This document shows positions 23,049 through 33,726 of a stretch of 64,000 nt of DNA, piece after piece (position 1 is the stretch's first letter; each line of letters starts with the position of its first letter). Source of the DNA: Myrica gale. Its lineage: Eukaryota; Streptophyta; Magnoliopsida; Fagales; Myricaceae. The notes beneath the pieces were generated by a model. The model was not told where the DNA came from, did not search any database, and saw only the letters and a program-made list of their open reading frames with translations. A program made the position numbers and the translations under genes. The DNA is taken from NCBI GenBank assembly GCA_963930655.1, contig OZ005604.1, positions 13,278,001 to 13,342,000 of the forward strand. The letters are read 5' to 3'.

Positions 23049-25415
23049 TGTTTCAACTACAATGAGAAGTTCACTCAAGGTCATCGTTGGAAACCAACAG
23101 AAGCCTTCTTGATAGAAATTGAAGAAGAGATGGAGATGGCAGGCAGCAGAGAAGTAAATGAAGAAGATGAGCCCGATGAGGAGAACCAACCAGAGATATC
23201 CATTCACGCCTTATCAGGGTGGACAACTCCATGAACATTGAGGGTGGTGATGGAGATTAACTGGTGACCAGTTGTGGCGTTGATAGATAGTGTGGGGCGA
23301 CGCATAACTTCCTCTGTGAAAAAATTATGAAGATCCTACATCTACCTATGACTGAAGTTCCAAGTTTTACTGTACGTGTCGCTAATGGAGACAATCTCAA
23401 TTGCTCAGAAGTGTACAAAGACGTGGACTTTCAAGTTCAAGGCTGTAAGTTTCGTGTTGCTTTCTTTATTCTACCTTTATTAAGCCTTGATGCTGTGTTG
23501 GGCATACAATGGTTAGAAACATTGGGTCCTGTACTCTGTGATTGGAAAAGACAGATCTTGAGCTTTGAATGGGAAGGATAGACAAAGCAATTAATTGGGT
23601 AGACCAACAAGAAGGCCCAACCGATTTCACTCCATATACTGCTCGAAATAAAGAAGGGCAAATGTATTCTATTCAAATAAAAGGAGGTATGACAGAGTCA
23701 CAAGAGCCTATTCTAGAAGACGTGAAGAATCTTTTACAAAAGTGTGCCACAATTTTTACTGATCCAAAGCAGCTGCCACCAAGAAGAGATTATGACCACC
23801 GGATTCCTCTCAAGCCCAGGAATGGACCAGTCAACGTTCGCCCTTACCGATATGCCCATTTTCAAAAGGATGAGATTGAGAAACAATTTGAAGACTTGCT
23901 GACTTCGGGTATAATTCGGCCAAGCAACAACCCATTTTCCTCACCTATTTTGCTAGTTAAGAAAAAAGATGGAAGTTGGAGATTTTGCACTTATTATCGG
24001 GCCCTCAATGAGGTAACAGTAAAGGACAGATTGCTTATTCCAACTATTGATGATATGTTGGACAAGCTCCACAGTGCAAAGTATTTTTCCAAGCTTGATG
24101 TGAGAGCAGGTTACCACCAGATCATAGTGCATGAGGTAGATATCCACAAAACTGCCTTTTGAACTTTGTAATGCTGCATCAACCTTTCAGGCAGCCATGA
24201 ATTCTATTTTTAAGCCATTCCTTCGCAAATTCATTTTTTTATGACATTCTTATATATAGTCCCTCGTGGGAACTCCATTTGTGTCACCTAGACCAAGCTT
24301 TTCGGTTTTGCAGTAGAATCAATTCTTTGTCAAACCATCTAAATGTGCTTTTGGTCAAAGGGAGTTAGAATATCTTGGTCACATTGTCACTAGCGAAGGA
24401 GTACGTGTAGATCCAGCCAAAATAGAGTCCATGCAGAAGTGGCCACAACCACAAAACCCCACAGAGCTGAGAGGATTTCTTGGACTCACTAGTTATTACC
24501 GGAAGTTTGTCCAAAACTACGGTAGTATTGGGGCTCTTCTCACAAATTTATTAAAGAAAGGACAGTTTCATTGGGACTCCTCTCTGAACAAGCCTTTCAA
24601 TCTCTTAAGAAGACTCTATCCACTACTCACGTGCTAGCAGTTCCTAATTTTAAGGAGGAGTTGTTATTGAAACAGATACATCAGATCGTGGGATAGGCGC
24701 AGTGTTACACAAGGTGCGAAACCAATAGGTTTTCTTAACAAAGCGTTGGGCATGGTTAAACAGTCCTTATCAGTGTATGCCAAGGAAATGTTGGCGATTC
24801 TTACAGCAGTCAAACAATAGCGTCCTTATCTCTTAGGGCGTAAATTTCAGATTCTTACGGATCAAAGGAGTTTGCGGTTCTTGTTGGACCAAAAGGTGGC
24901 TACCCCGGAGCAGCAGCGTTGGGTATCTAAACTTCTGGGATTCGAGTATGAGATTAAATACAAACCAGGAAAACTAAATTTTTCAGCAGATCCCTTGTCT
25001 TGACAGACACAGTCTCCAATTGTACACACGCTTACTGCGCGGAACATGAAGCAGATCCAGTGGTACAAGACTTTAAACATAGGCTTCAATATGATAATAA
25101 CCCTCCTCATAGTTACTCTGTGCATGATGGGATAATGTTTTACAAAGGTCGGGTACTAGTGCCAGGCAATTCTCCATTGAAGAAAGTATTGCTCAAGAAG
25201 TTTCACGACTCCCCTATCAATGATCATTCGGGGTTCCTCAGAACTTACAAGCGACTATCTCAGAATTTTTACTGGTCTAGCATGAAGGCAGATGTCAAGC
25301 ACCACATCTCTTCCTGTACCAAAAGCATCAAGCACAGCCACTGCAGAAGTTTCACATGCCATAGAAGTTCTAAAGCAACTGCAGGTCGGGGTACCTTGAT
25401 CCAGATCTTCTTTTG
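23049..25415 (+). pseudogene. Pol of gypsy-1: protease, RT, RNase H, integrase start
   Basis: The protease DSGATHNF motif is present near 23287 but split by one extra base. Next comes an aspartic-protease-like strand with VLGIQWLETLGPV (about 23497-23535). RT begins at 23569: HRIPLKPRNGPVNVRPYRY, FSSPILLVKKKDGSWRF and FSKLDVRAGYHQI. The catalytic YDD is now YDI near 24240 (FYDILIYS), a loss of one catalytic aspartate. RNase H-side sequence includes LRGFLGLTSYYRKFVQNYG (about 24470) and [19 protein letters not shown] (about 24950). Integrase zinc-binding sequence (SGFLRTYKRLSQNFYWSSMK) ends near 25415. Several stops make it non-functional. Confidence 0.85.
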
Positions 25416-25640
25416 GTTCGAGAGGTTACAATTACAATTTTTCTCTGGACTCCGGCGAGATTCCGGAGAACAGAGGAGAGAGGCAATGAAGAGAAGATGT
25501 CGTGAGAAAGAAGGAGGAAGAAGAGAAAGAAGGGAAAAAGGAGATTTAGAGCCACCTAAGCTGAGCCACAAGCCATCTCTAACCTTTTTTTTCATTAAAT
25601 GATGTAGACATGTATTAACCGTTGATATTTTTTTTAATCT
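25416..25640. other. Unassigned junction sequence
   Basis: A purine-rich stretch (GAGAGAAG, GAAGGAGGAAGAAGAG) lies between the broken integrase of gypsy-1 and the LINE. I recognise no gene or element end. It may be leftover gypsy or flanking sequence. Confidence 0.4.
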
Positions 25641-25659
25641 TCACCGTCCCTTATGTAGC

Positions 25660-26702
25660 CTTCAGAAATCCATCCTTCGGAGGGAATCCGTTTTCTTTTG
25701 CTTAATGGCTCACCTTTTGGGATGTTTAAACTTGGTCGTGGTCTGTGCCAAGGTGACCCTCTCTCTCCTTTTCTATTTGTGATTGTTATGGAGGTGCTGA
25801 CCTGTTTATTACTGAGAGCTGAATCAGCGAACACTCTTCATAGCATCACTATAGCACGAGGTGCACCCCTTATCTCCCATCTTTTATTTGCAAATGACCT
25901 TATGCTGTTTTGCAAAGCGAACCGTGGTGAAGTGCTAAAGCTGAAATCTTGCCTCTCCACGTTTGAGAAATTGACTGGGCAGATGATTAATTATCAAAAA
26001 TCATACCTTCACTTCAGTGCTAACATGTCGAATGCGGCTAAGGATAATATGGCAAATGTGCTCCGTCTTCAATAGGAGCAATCGGGTGGCCACTACTTGG
26101 GTCTTCCGGTGTGTATTCCTCGCTCTCGCAGACACACATGTAAAGAATTGCAAGCTAAAGTTGCAGGCAGAGTGGCGGGTTGGCAAGCGATGGTTGTGTC
26201 TCAAGCGAGGCGCACTTTTTTAATCCAAGCAGTAGCCACGACTCTCCCTTCATATTACATGGCGGTTTTTCTGCTCCCCAAAGAAGTATTGCACTCTATT
26301 GATACTACACTCAAAAAATTTTGGTGGGGATTCCAGGATCCTCAGAAATGTTATTTTCATCCTTAGGCTTGGGATGCCATTTGTGTCCCGAAGGCAATGG
26401 GCGGTCTTGGATTGCGGTGAATAGAAAATGTTAATCACGCAATGATACCTAAGCTTGGGTGGAGGCTCATCACGCACCAAGATTTTTATGGGTTCGGGCG
26501 TTGGCAGCAAAATATTGTCGCCACTATGATTTTTTATCGACCCCGGCTGTTGATGGTAAATCCTGGATTTGGCGTAGCCTTCTTAAAGTTCATGACGTTA
26601 TTTAGGCTGTGTTTTGTTGGAAAATCTGTAATGGAGCGGAGTTAAATATATGGCGTACCCCTTGGGTCCCCGGCATGGAGCAATTTACTCATCTGAATCG
26701 GG
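25660..26702 (+). pseudogene. LINE reverse transcriptase (ORF2 part 1)
   Basis: The frame contains LLLNGSPFGMFKLGRGLCQG and DPLSPFLFVIVMEVL, followed by SHLLFANDLMLFCKA. Functional LINE RTs have FADD or YADD here; this copy has FAND, so one catalytic aspartate is gone. Then come LGLPVCIPRSRRHTCKELQA, RRTFLIQAVATTLPSYYMAV and KKFWWGFQDPQK, the thumb and connection segments typical of plant LINEs. A stop at about 26073 and later shifts break the frame. The protein would copy the element's RNA at the insertion site. Confidence 0.85.
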
Positions 26703-26707
26703 ATAAT

Positions 26708-27223
26708 TGTTGAGAGAGATAACAAGAAACAAACAGAGGAATAATTCTTTTCACTAGATGAAATCTAATCGAGCGCAATCTCAACAATTATATGTACTAA
26801 AAAAAATCTCAAGATAATCAATCACACAAAGCCAGAACAACACAAGCAATTTTTTACGTGGAAAAACTTCTCCGGTGTGAGCAAGAAAAAAACCACGAGA
26901 CCTAGTCCAGTCAAATCTCCACTATAAACCAAATAATGGGTACACAAAGTCTTCTCAAGTCACAAAGTCTTGTCAAATCCCTCTTCATACAACTCATATC
27001 TTCAAGATTATATCAATCTTGGCAAATACAACGGAAAATGAACGTAGAGAACACAGATGAAGAGGGATCTAGCGTTTGATGAAACCTGGGCATGAAAGAG
27101 AAAAGCTGCCTCTTTCTTTTCTTTCTTTTCTTTAATCCGTTCTTTTCTTCAAGAACTCATCCTTGGGCCTTATTAAAAGACCCCCACTTGAGCTTTCCTT
27201 CACATAGAAGGAATTAACCCAAA
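26708..27223 (-). repeat. 3' LTR of copia-1
   Basis: It shares with 31082-31745 the TGAGAGAGATAACAAGAAAC start, the CCAAATAATGGGTACACAAAG stretch, and the CACATAGAAGGAATTAACCC end. It lacks a segment of over 100 bp present in the 5' LTR (about 31405-31550) and has a short local duplication of CACAAAGTCTTSTCAA. The right border is accurate to a few bases. Confidence 0.85.
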
Positions 27224-27240
27224 AAATCTCCCCCCTTCGA
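27224..27240 (-). other. Polypurine tract of copia-1
   Basis: On the minus strand this reads CGAAGGGGGGAGATTTT immediately before the 3' LTR, the expected plus-strand primer site. Confidence 0.75.
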
Positions 27241-27474
27241 CTATGTGGAGGAAATCGTCATCCCGGCGATCAAGAAACAATCTTCAAGCTTCTGTCTTGT
27301 TAGCGTTTTTGTCAACATATCAGAACCATTATCATCGGTGTGAACTTTCTCAAGTTCCAATAATTTATCATTCAACACATTTTTAATCCAACGGTGTCGA
27401 ATATCAATATGCTTCGATCTTGCATGGAAACTGGAATTCTTAGCAAGATGAATAGCACTCTGGCTATCACAAAA

Positions 27475-28246
27475 CTACACATACCTTTGCTGCTTGAAAC
27501 CAAGTTCTCTCATGAACTTCTTTATCCATAGGAACTCTTTAGCAGCTTCTATTACTGCAATAAGTTCTTCCTCTGTTGTACAAAGAGCAATACACTTTTG
27601 AAGTCTTGATTGCCAAGCAAGAGCCCCGCCTGTAAAAGTGATCAAATAATCCGAACTAGACTTACGAGTATCCACATCTCCTGCCATGTTTGCATCTATG
27701 TAGCCAACTAGTAATGCTTGTCCATTTCCAAAACTAAGTCTCACACTGGAAGTACCTCGAAGATACCTCATGATCCACTTAACTGCATTCCAATGCTCCC
27801 TTCTTGGATTTGACAAGAATTGGCTAACTACACCCACTGAATGGTCTATATTTGGTCTTGTGCAAACCATCGCATACAAAAAACTTCCTACTGCTGAGGC
27901 GTAAGGAATTCTTGTCATGTCTTCCATTTCTTCATTTGTAAGAGGACATTGTTCGGTGCTCAATCTGAAGTGGGTAGCAATAGGAGAACTAACCACTTTA
28001 GCGTTGCTCATATTAAGCCTCTGAAGCACTTTCTCAATGTACCCCTCTTGTGACAAATACAACTTCTTTACATTCCTGTCACGATTGATTTTTATGCCAA
28101 GAATTTTCTTTGCTGGTCCTAAGTCCTTCATGGCAAAAGACTTACTCAACTGCTTCTTCAGTTTGTTAATCCTTAAAGCATTCCTGCCAACAATCAACAG
28201 GTCATCCACATAAAGCAGTAAAATGATAAAATCATCATCAGATAAT
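27475..28246 (-). pseudogene. Copia-1 RT C-terminus and RNase H
   Basis: The minus frame opens with the catalytic LLLYVDDLLIVGRN (both aspartates present) and continues SFAMKDLGPAKKILGIKI, EGYIEKVLQRLNMSNAK, CTRPNIDHSVGVVSQFLSNP and NAVKWIMRYLRGTSS. The RNase H part reads GYIDANMAGDVDTRKSSSDY, ALAWQSRLQKCIALCTTEEE and AAKEFLWIKKFMRELG. This uninterrupted stretch of more than 240 residues is the best-preserved part of copia-1. A stop ends it at the element's own TATGTAGTTTTGTGATAGCC context, before the usual C-terminal end. Confidence 0.88.
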
Positions 28247-29632
28247 TTTTTAACAAATACTCAGTGATCTGAAGTTGTCTTCTTGTAGCCTTGTTCTACC
28301 ATAACAGACTCAAACTTCTTATACCACTATCTCGGTGCTTGATTCATCCCATATAGACTTTTCTTCAGCTTGCACACGTAATCCTCTATTCATCCCATAT
28401 AGAATTTTCTTCAGCTTGCACACGTAATCCTCTTTCCCTTTAACTCTGAAACCCTCTGGCTGCTCCATATATATCTCTCCTCCAAATCACCATGAAGGAA
28501 GGCAGTTTCACATCCATCTGCTCAACTTCTAAGTCAAGAGTAGCTGATAGGCCTAGAACAGTACGAATTGATGACATCTTTACAACAGGAGAGAAGATTT
28601 CATCAAAATCAATACCTTTTCTTTGATCGAAACCTTTGAAAACCAGTCTAGCCTTGTACAGTGGCCATGAAGTGAACTCGCCCTGTAAATCCCCTTGTTC
28701 TTCAAGGCTCTTTTACCTTTAGGTAGTTTCACCAACTCAAACGTGTGGTTATCATGTAATGACTGCATCTCATCTTACATGGCCTCAACTCAGTCTATCT
28801 TATGTTCATCTTCCATAACTTCTGCAAAACACTCGGGCTCTCCCCCGTTAGTTAATAACACATATTGTTCCGCTAAATACTTAGTGGAAGGATGTCGGTC
28901 TCTTGTAGACCTCCTAGATGGAACCTCTGGTGGAATCTCTGACATTGTCAACTGCTCATTAGTCTGAACATCTGCTTGAACCTGTAAGGGAACATTCACC
29001 TCATATGTACCCTGGTGGTCTTCACATCAAGTTTGGACCGTTCATCTTTAGGAATATAAACAAATGCTATACACCAAATACACGTAAATGATTGTAGGAA
29101 ACATCATTACCTGTCCAAACTCAATCTGGTACATCAACTGTAAAGGAACGCAAGGTGTAAGATTCAACACATGAACAACTGTGCTTAACGCCTCACCCTA
29201 AAAGGATCTGGACAAATTTTCTTGTGAAATGAAACATCTTACTCTTTCAACCAATGTTATGTTCGTTCTTTCAGCTATGCAATCCAACTGAGGAATTTTC
29301 GGAGTAATCTTTTGATGCCGAATAGCCTGTTGTTTGCAATACTCATCAAAAGGACCAAAATACTCTCATCTGTTATCTATACGGATGCACTTCAACTTCT
29401 TCCCAGTCTGTATCTCAACCAGGGCTTGAAATTGTTTGAACACAACTAACACTTGATCTTTTGTCTTCAAGAAATATACTCATAGCTTCCTTGAATGATC
29501 ATCTATGAAGGTTACAAAATAACTCGAGTCACCAAGTGTTCTCATCATTATAGGACCACATACATCTGAATGCACTAAATCCAGTATCCTTGACTATCTT
29601 AAAGGAGCAGAATTCTTGAAGGAGACTCTGTT
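28247..29632 (-). pseudogene. Copia-1 integrase and RT N-terminal region, broken
   Basis: Short minus-strand frames hold pieces in the expected order. Sequence corresponding to the integrase core lies at about 29000-29632 but contains stops and shifts. A linker with [20 protein letters not shown] occurs at 28790-28999, typical of the region between integrase and RT. The RT start (MQSLHDNHTFELVKLPKGKR) lies at 28580-28768. A short tandem duplication near 28330-28420 (CATCCCATATAGAMTTTTCT) disrupts the RT further. Confidence 0.75.
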
Positions 29633-30262
29633 CTATTTCCCTGATAAACAATGATTGCACCTTTTCAGATGTGTATTTCTCAACCCAGATAGTAGACTTT
29701 TCTTTCCCAGTATGGCTAATCCTTTCTCACTCATGTGGGCAAGCCTCTTATGCCAAAGTTCTACTATACCATTTGCTTCCACCTCATTAACGATGTCGTT
29801 GGAAATCTTTGCATGCATCATGTATAACGCAGAGAGTTTCTTATCTCGAGCTACAACTTTGGCACCCCTAGTGAGCTTCCACTGGCCATCACTGGAAGTG
29901 TTGCAATACCCATCATCATCAAGTTGACCTGCATAAATCAAGTTTAAACGAATGTCAGGAAGATGTTTCACATTTATAAGAATCAATCTCATGCCATTAT
30001 TCGTTTCCAGATACACATCTCCAATGCCAATTACTTTAACCAAGCCATCATTGTCCATCTTTAAAGTTCCATAATCACCAGGTCTATAATATGTAAAGAA
30101 ATCATTTCGAGATGTAGCATGAATGGAGGCACCACTATCAATCACCCAATTGGTCTCATGATGTGCAACATTTATCACCTTATCTTCATAAATAATGAGA
30201 AAGTCTACAATTGTGGTGGTAGCAACTCTGTCATCACCATCTTTGTCAGTCTTGTTTTTCAT
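29633..30262 (-). pseudogene. Copia-1 protease and GAG-pre-integrase domain
   Basis: The frame contains NWVIDSGASIHATS, the aspartic protease active site with DSGA intact, then DVYLETNNGMRLILINVKHL and LNLIYAGQLDDDGYCN. The zinc-binding start of integrase follows: LWHKRLAHMSEKGLAIL and CNHCLSGK. The two histidines and two cysteines of the HHCC site are in place. It belongs to the same polyprotein as the neighbouring gag frame. Confidence 0.85.
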
Positions 30263-30286
30263 TTCATTCCCTTTCTCTTTCTTGTA

Positions 30287-31031
30287 TTATTCTTTCAATT
30301 GCCTGTAATATTTCCTGATGTGTCCCATTTTCCTGCAATGATAGCACTTGACATTAGAAAACCTGTTGGACTTGCTTCTGCCTTTATCTCTGTTCTTCGG
30401 ACCTCTGCTCTTGCTTCTCCCCCTCTCTTTTGTAACCAAGACTTCTGACTGTGAAGAGGATCCCTGTGATTTTCTTCTCATCTCTTCGTTTAACAGATAA
30501 CTCTTGGCCATATCCATTGTGATTACACCATCTGGAGCGAAGTTGGACAAAGAAGTTTTGAGCGTCTCCCATGTGTCCGGTAACGAACCAAGCAACCATA
30601 ACCCCTGTATTTCATTATCAAACTTAATACCCATTCCAGCTAACTGATTAATAATTCCTTGGAATGTATTTAGGTGATCAGATAAGAGAGTCTCATCATG
30701 GTATCTTAAAGCCATCATCTGTTTAATTAGAAACATCTTATTATTTCCAGTTCTTCTAGCATACAACTGTTCAAGCTTACTCCATAGAGTACGTGCATGT
30801 GTCTCCCCACTAATATGGTTCAAAATATTGTCATCTACCCATTGCCTGATATACCCACACACATGTCGAAGCAACAAAGTCCAGTCTACCTCAGACTTGC
30901 TGGCCGTTTTTTTAGTAGCAAACGCTAGTAGATAATAATCTTTTACATCAAGAAGATCTTCCAATTTTTCCCTTCCATATGTGATACTTTGAACAATTGA
31001 GGTTAACCATTCTACTCACATTTGCTTCCAT
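30287..31031 (-). pseudogene. Copia-1 gag
   Basis: A start codon at 31029-31031 (MEANVSRMVNLNCSKYHIWK) is one base out of frame with the main body, which runs from about 30964. The body includes LLRHVCGYIRQWVDDNILNH, TLWSKLEQLYARRTGNNK and MIKFDNEIQG-like gag (UBN2) sequence with LWLLGSLPDTWETLKTSLSN. It ends with a zinc knuckle CYHCRKMGHIRKYY, where the last cysteine of CX2CX4HX4C is replaced by tyrosine. It would package element RNA if intact. Confidence 0.82.
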
Positions 31032-31066
31032 AACTCAAATCGTTAATCAAACAATTTGGCAACCAA

Positions 31067-31078
31067 GCTCCGATACCA
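31067..31078 (-). other. Primer-binding site of copia-1
   Basis: On the minus strand TGGTATCGGAGC lies just inside the 5' LTR, one mismatch from the initiator methionine tRNA complement. Confidence 0.85.
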
Positions 31079-31081
31079 CTT

Positions 31082-31745
31082 TATTGAGAGAGATAACAAG
31101 AAACAAACAACGGAATAATTTTTCTCTCTAGATGAAAGTAAATAGAGCGAAATCTCAACAATTATACGTACTGAAAATAATCTCAAGATAATCAATCACA
31201 AAAGCCAGAACAACACAAGCAATTTTTTATGTGGAAAAACTTCCCCGGTGTGAGGAAGAAAAAAACCAAGGGAGCTAGTCCAGTCAAATCTCCACTATAA
31301 ACCAAATAATGGGTACACAAAGTCTTCTTTAGTTACAACTAGAGGCTCCAACTCATATCTTCAAGATTATATCAATCATGGCAAATACAACGGAAAAAGA
31401 ACGTATAGAACATACCAACAATCCGCGGTTACAGTTCATGAGTATGAAACACTGTTCCAGAGCTCCCAATATGATCTTCACCGTTTCGATAATATCCCCT
31501 TGTGTCGTGAACGTCTCCTCCATATTTCAGCTCGATCGGACCACAGACGAAGCGGGATCTAGCCTTTGATGAAACCTGGGCGTAAAAGAGAAAAGTTGTC
31601 TCTTTCTTTTCTTTCTCTTCTTTAATCCGTCATTTTCTTCAATAACTCATCCTTAGGGTTATAATTTAAAACCCTAATGGGCCTTGGACCTTATTAAAAG
31701 ACCCCCACTTGGGCTTTCCTCCACATAGAAGGAATTAACCCAACA
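31082..31745 (-). repeat. 5' LTR of copia-1
   Basis: 664 bp, longer than its partner because of an extra segment around 31405-31550 and another near 31660-31680. Its right end ACCCAACA abuts the TSD copy ATAAT at 31746-31750. The inner end has mutated from TG to TA. Confidence 0.85.
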
Positions 31746-31750
31746 ATAAT

Positions 31751-32206
31751 TTGGTGGAGCGACGTATAAATAGTGTTCGCGACTTGATGAGGGTGGGGTA
31801 ATTCTTGGAATGCGCTCCTGATCCACTCTCTTTTTGAACCTCAGTCGGCTGCAGCAATTCTCGCGATTCAATTACCCTCCACGCCTGAAGCTGATATAGC
31901 TTTTGTGGACTCTGGACCACTCTGGACCCTAAAGGGTCTCTTACGGTAAAGGCTGCATGTTCTTTTCTTATCCATTCTTGTGTTTCCTCTTCTGGTTGCC
32001 TGGCACCTGCGGATTGGAATTTACTCTGGAAGCTCAAAATTCGACATAGATTAAAACTGATGATTTGGAAAATTGCAGCGGCTGCCTTGCCTTTGCGAGG
32101 CATAGTTGGTACGTGGATGGAGAATGGTAGGGGGTAGCATTGGCTTTACCCGATGTGTAACTCTGCAGAGGAATTTTCTATTCATCTTTTCTTAGATTGT
32201 CCTGGA
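31751..32206 (+). pseudogene. LINE ORF2 part 2 (zf-RVT region)
   Basis: The LINE frame resumes after copia-1 with LVERRINSVRDLMRVG. It continues through an IWKIAAAALPLRGIVGTWME-like stretch (about 32070-32120) and CNSAEEFSIHLFLDCPG. This is the zinc-binding reverse-transcriptase-associated region of plant LINEs (cysteines before HLFLDC). A duplicated TCTGGACCAC near 31908-31920 and a stop break it. The segment ends exactly at the left TSD of the hAT composite. Confidence 0.75.
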
Positions 32207-33726
32207 CACAGACAGAGGGATGGCTCCCCCAAAATTTTTTTTACATGTATTTTTTATTTTTATTAAGCTTGCCCCCCTTGCCTGCCTAGATTAATCAGCC
32301 CGCCCCCCTTAAAACCCAAGCAGCCCAATACCTCAAAATCAAATTAAAAGAATAAGCAGAGACTATTTATTTATGTAAAAACTTGAAACCCTACATTAAC
32401 TTGTCGACGTTGTCGTGAATTTTGCGACAAATATTTCATATACTTCTCCTGAATCCTGATAATCGTTGTGTGTTGTAATCATTGAAATAGATGTTTTCAC
32501 TATTCTAGTACTCCTTTTTTTTTGTTCTTTTGCCTTTTATGTTGGACTTGGTTGAGAATTTGGATATCGCAAATACTGAGAAAGGGGGTGGTGTGTTCTT
32601 GATGGATAAGTGATAATTCAATTATTCAAGTGTGCTGCGTGTCCATCTTTACTTACTAGAGAATCATTGGTTATATCATTTTGTTGTCACTATCATCATC
32701 TAATTTTACATGTCTGACTTCTCCACAATTTATGAAAATCCAAAGTTGAAGTAAGACTCATTTTCATCTATCTTTTGTTTGTTTAGGTCTGATTTTTCAT
32801 AGCCCATGAGATTAACTTGTTTTTAATTGTCTTTCTCTAAAGGTGGAACTTCTTTTCCATTGTAATTTGTGACGTTTGGATCAAGTTATAAATCTATTTC
32901 TTCAAATTTTAGCCATTAATTTAGCCAGGTAATGGGCACTTTGAACTACGATTTTTCTGTTTTCTCATTTTGTAAGGGGAGTGGAATAGTTATTTGGATG
33001 TTAAAATTGAACTTTTTGTCCAAATTTTTTTCTATTATCATTTACCAAGTATGGATTTCCTCCTTGCAATTTCGGGTTATTTTATTGTTGATAAAGATTC
33101 CACTCTTGAGAAGCCCGTGTTCAATAGTACTGTCACACTAAAAAAAACTATAGCAGGGGTGAGAAGTATTTTTATGCCATTGGAACCTGGATTCTTTTTG
33201 AACTTTGGATAATTTGGCTTCTTTTTTCAATATGCTTCGTTTTGCTATTGTTTTTTTCAAGAATAATAGAAATACAGTAATTGTTTATTTTTCTCATTTA
33301 TGTGTTATGTTTTCTTTTTACATATCCCAACAAATTCAGCAGGACTTATTGAGCATAGGGCACATCCTTTCTAGCAACAAAAATAAGTACTTCATTTATG
33401 GAAGTAAAAAGTTATATTGCTGAAAATATTTTATTTCATTTATGTGTTTTGTTTTACAAAGAATATATATATAAATACTTTTGTTTGTGTGATTAGTTGG
33501 TGCTCTATTGGTGTCTTGAACAACAAGAATTTAATCTTTAATGTCATCTCTCAGTATCAGCAAATAGTACGGTAAGTGTATTTCAATATTTTTAGTGTTT
33601 TTAGTCCTGAATTTTTTTTATTTATACTCTTAAGACTTTTTTTGCATTAAGTAGTAAAAAAATTTTTTTGTCATTTTTTCTTAAAAAGTTTGCCCCCCAT
33701 TAATTGGGTTTCTGGCTCCGCCACTG
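32207..33726. mobile_element. Non-autonomous hAT copy A
   Basis: The left end reads CACAGACAGAGGGATGG. The right end, read inward, is CAGTGGCGGAGCCAGAAAC. The first ~150 bp after the G-rich start are nearly identical to copy B (GCCCCCCTTGCCTGCCTAG, AAAACCCAAGCAGCCCAATA). The AT-rich interior, with TTTTTT-rich frames, shows no transposase motif. Confidence 0.75.

Larger units (their letters stand above)
17335..25415 (+). mobile_element. Ty3/gypsy element (gypsy-1), truncated and split
   Basis: A probable 5' LTR tail (about 17335-17545) is followed by a PBS, then gag, protease, reverse transcriptase, RNase H and the start of integrase, all on the plus strand. The series stops near 25415 in the zinc-binding part of integrase, so most of integrase and the 3' LTR are missing. 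A solo LTR sits between gag and its zinc knuckle. Multiple stops and frameshifts show that it is inactive. The domain order (RT before integrase) places it in Ty3/gypsy; the gag and integrase style suggest a chromovirus lineage, but I cannot name it firmly. Confidence 0.85.
26708..31745 (-). mobile_element. Ty1/copia element (copia-1), full-length but degenerate
   Basis: Terminal LTRs start TGTTGAGAGAGATAACAAG and end ACCCAACA. The TSD ATAAT is at 26703-26707 and 31746-31750. In minus-strand order come 5' LTR (31082-31745), PBS, gag, protease, integrase, RT, RNase H, purine tract and 3' LTR (26708-27223). Protease-integrase before RT is the copia order. The two LTRs differ by indels of over 100 bp, so the insertion is not recent. 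It splits the LINE at the NLVERR point and the LINE frame continues after it. The style of the domains suggests the Tork/Tnt1-like group; this is inference. Confidence 0.92.
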
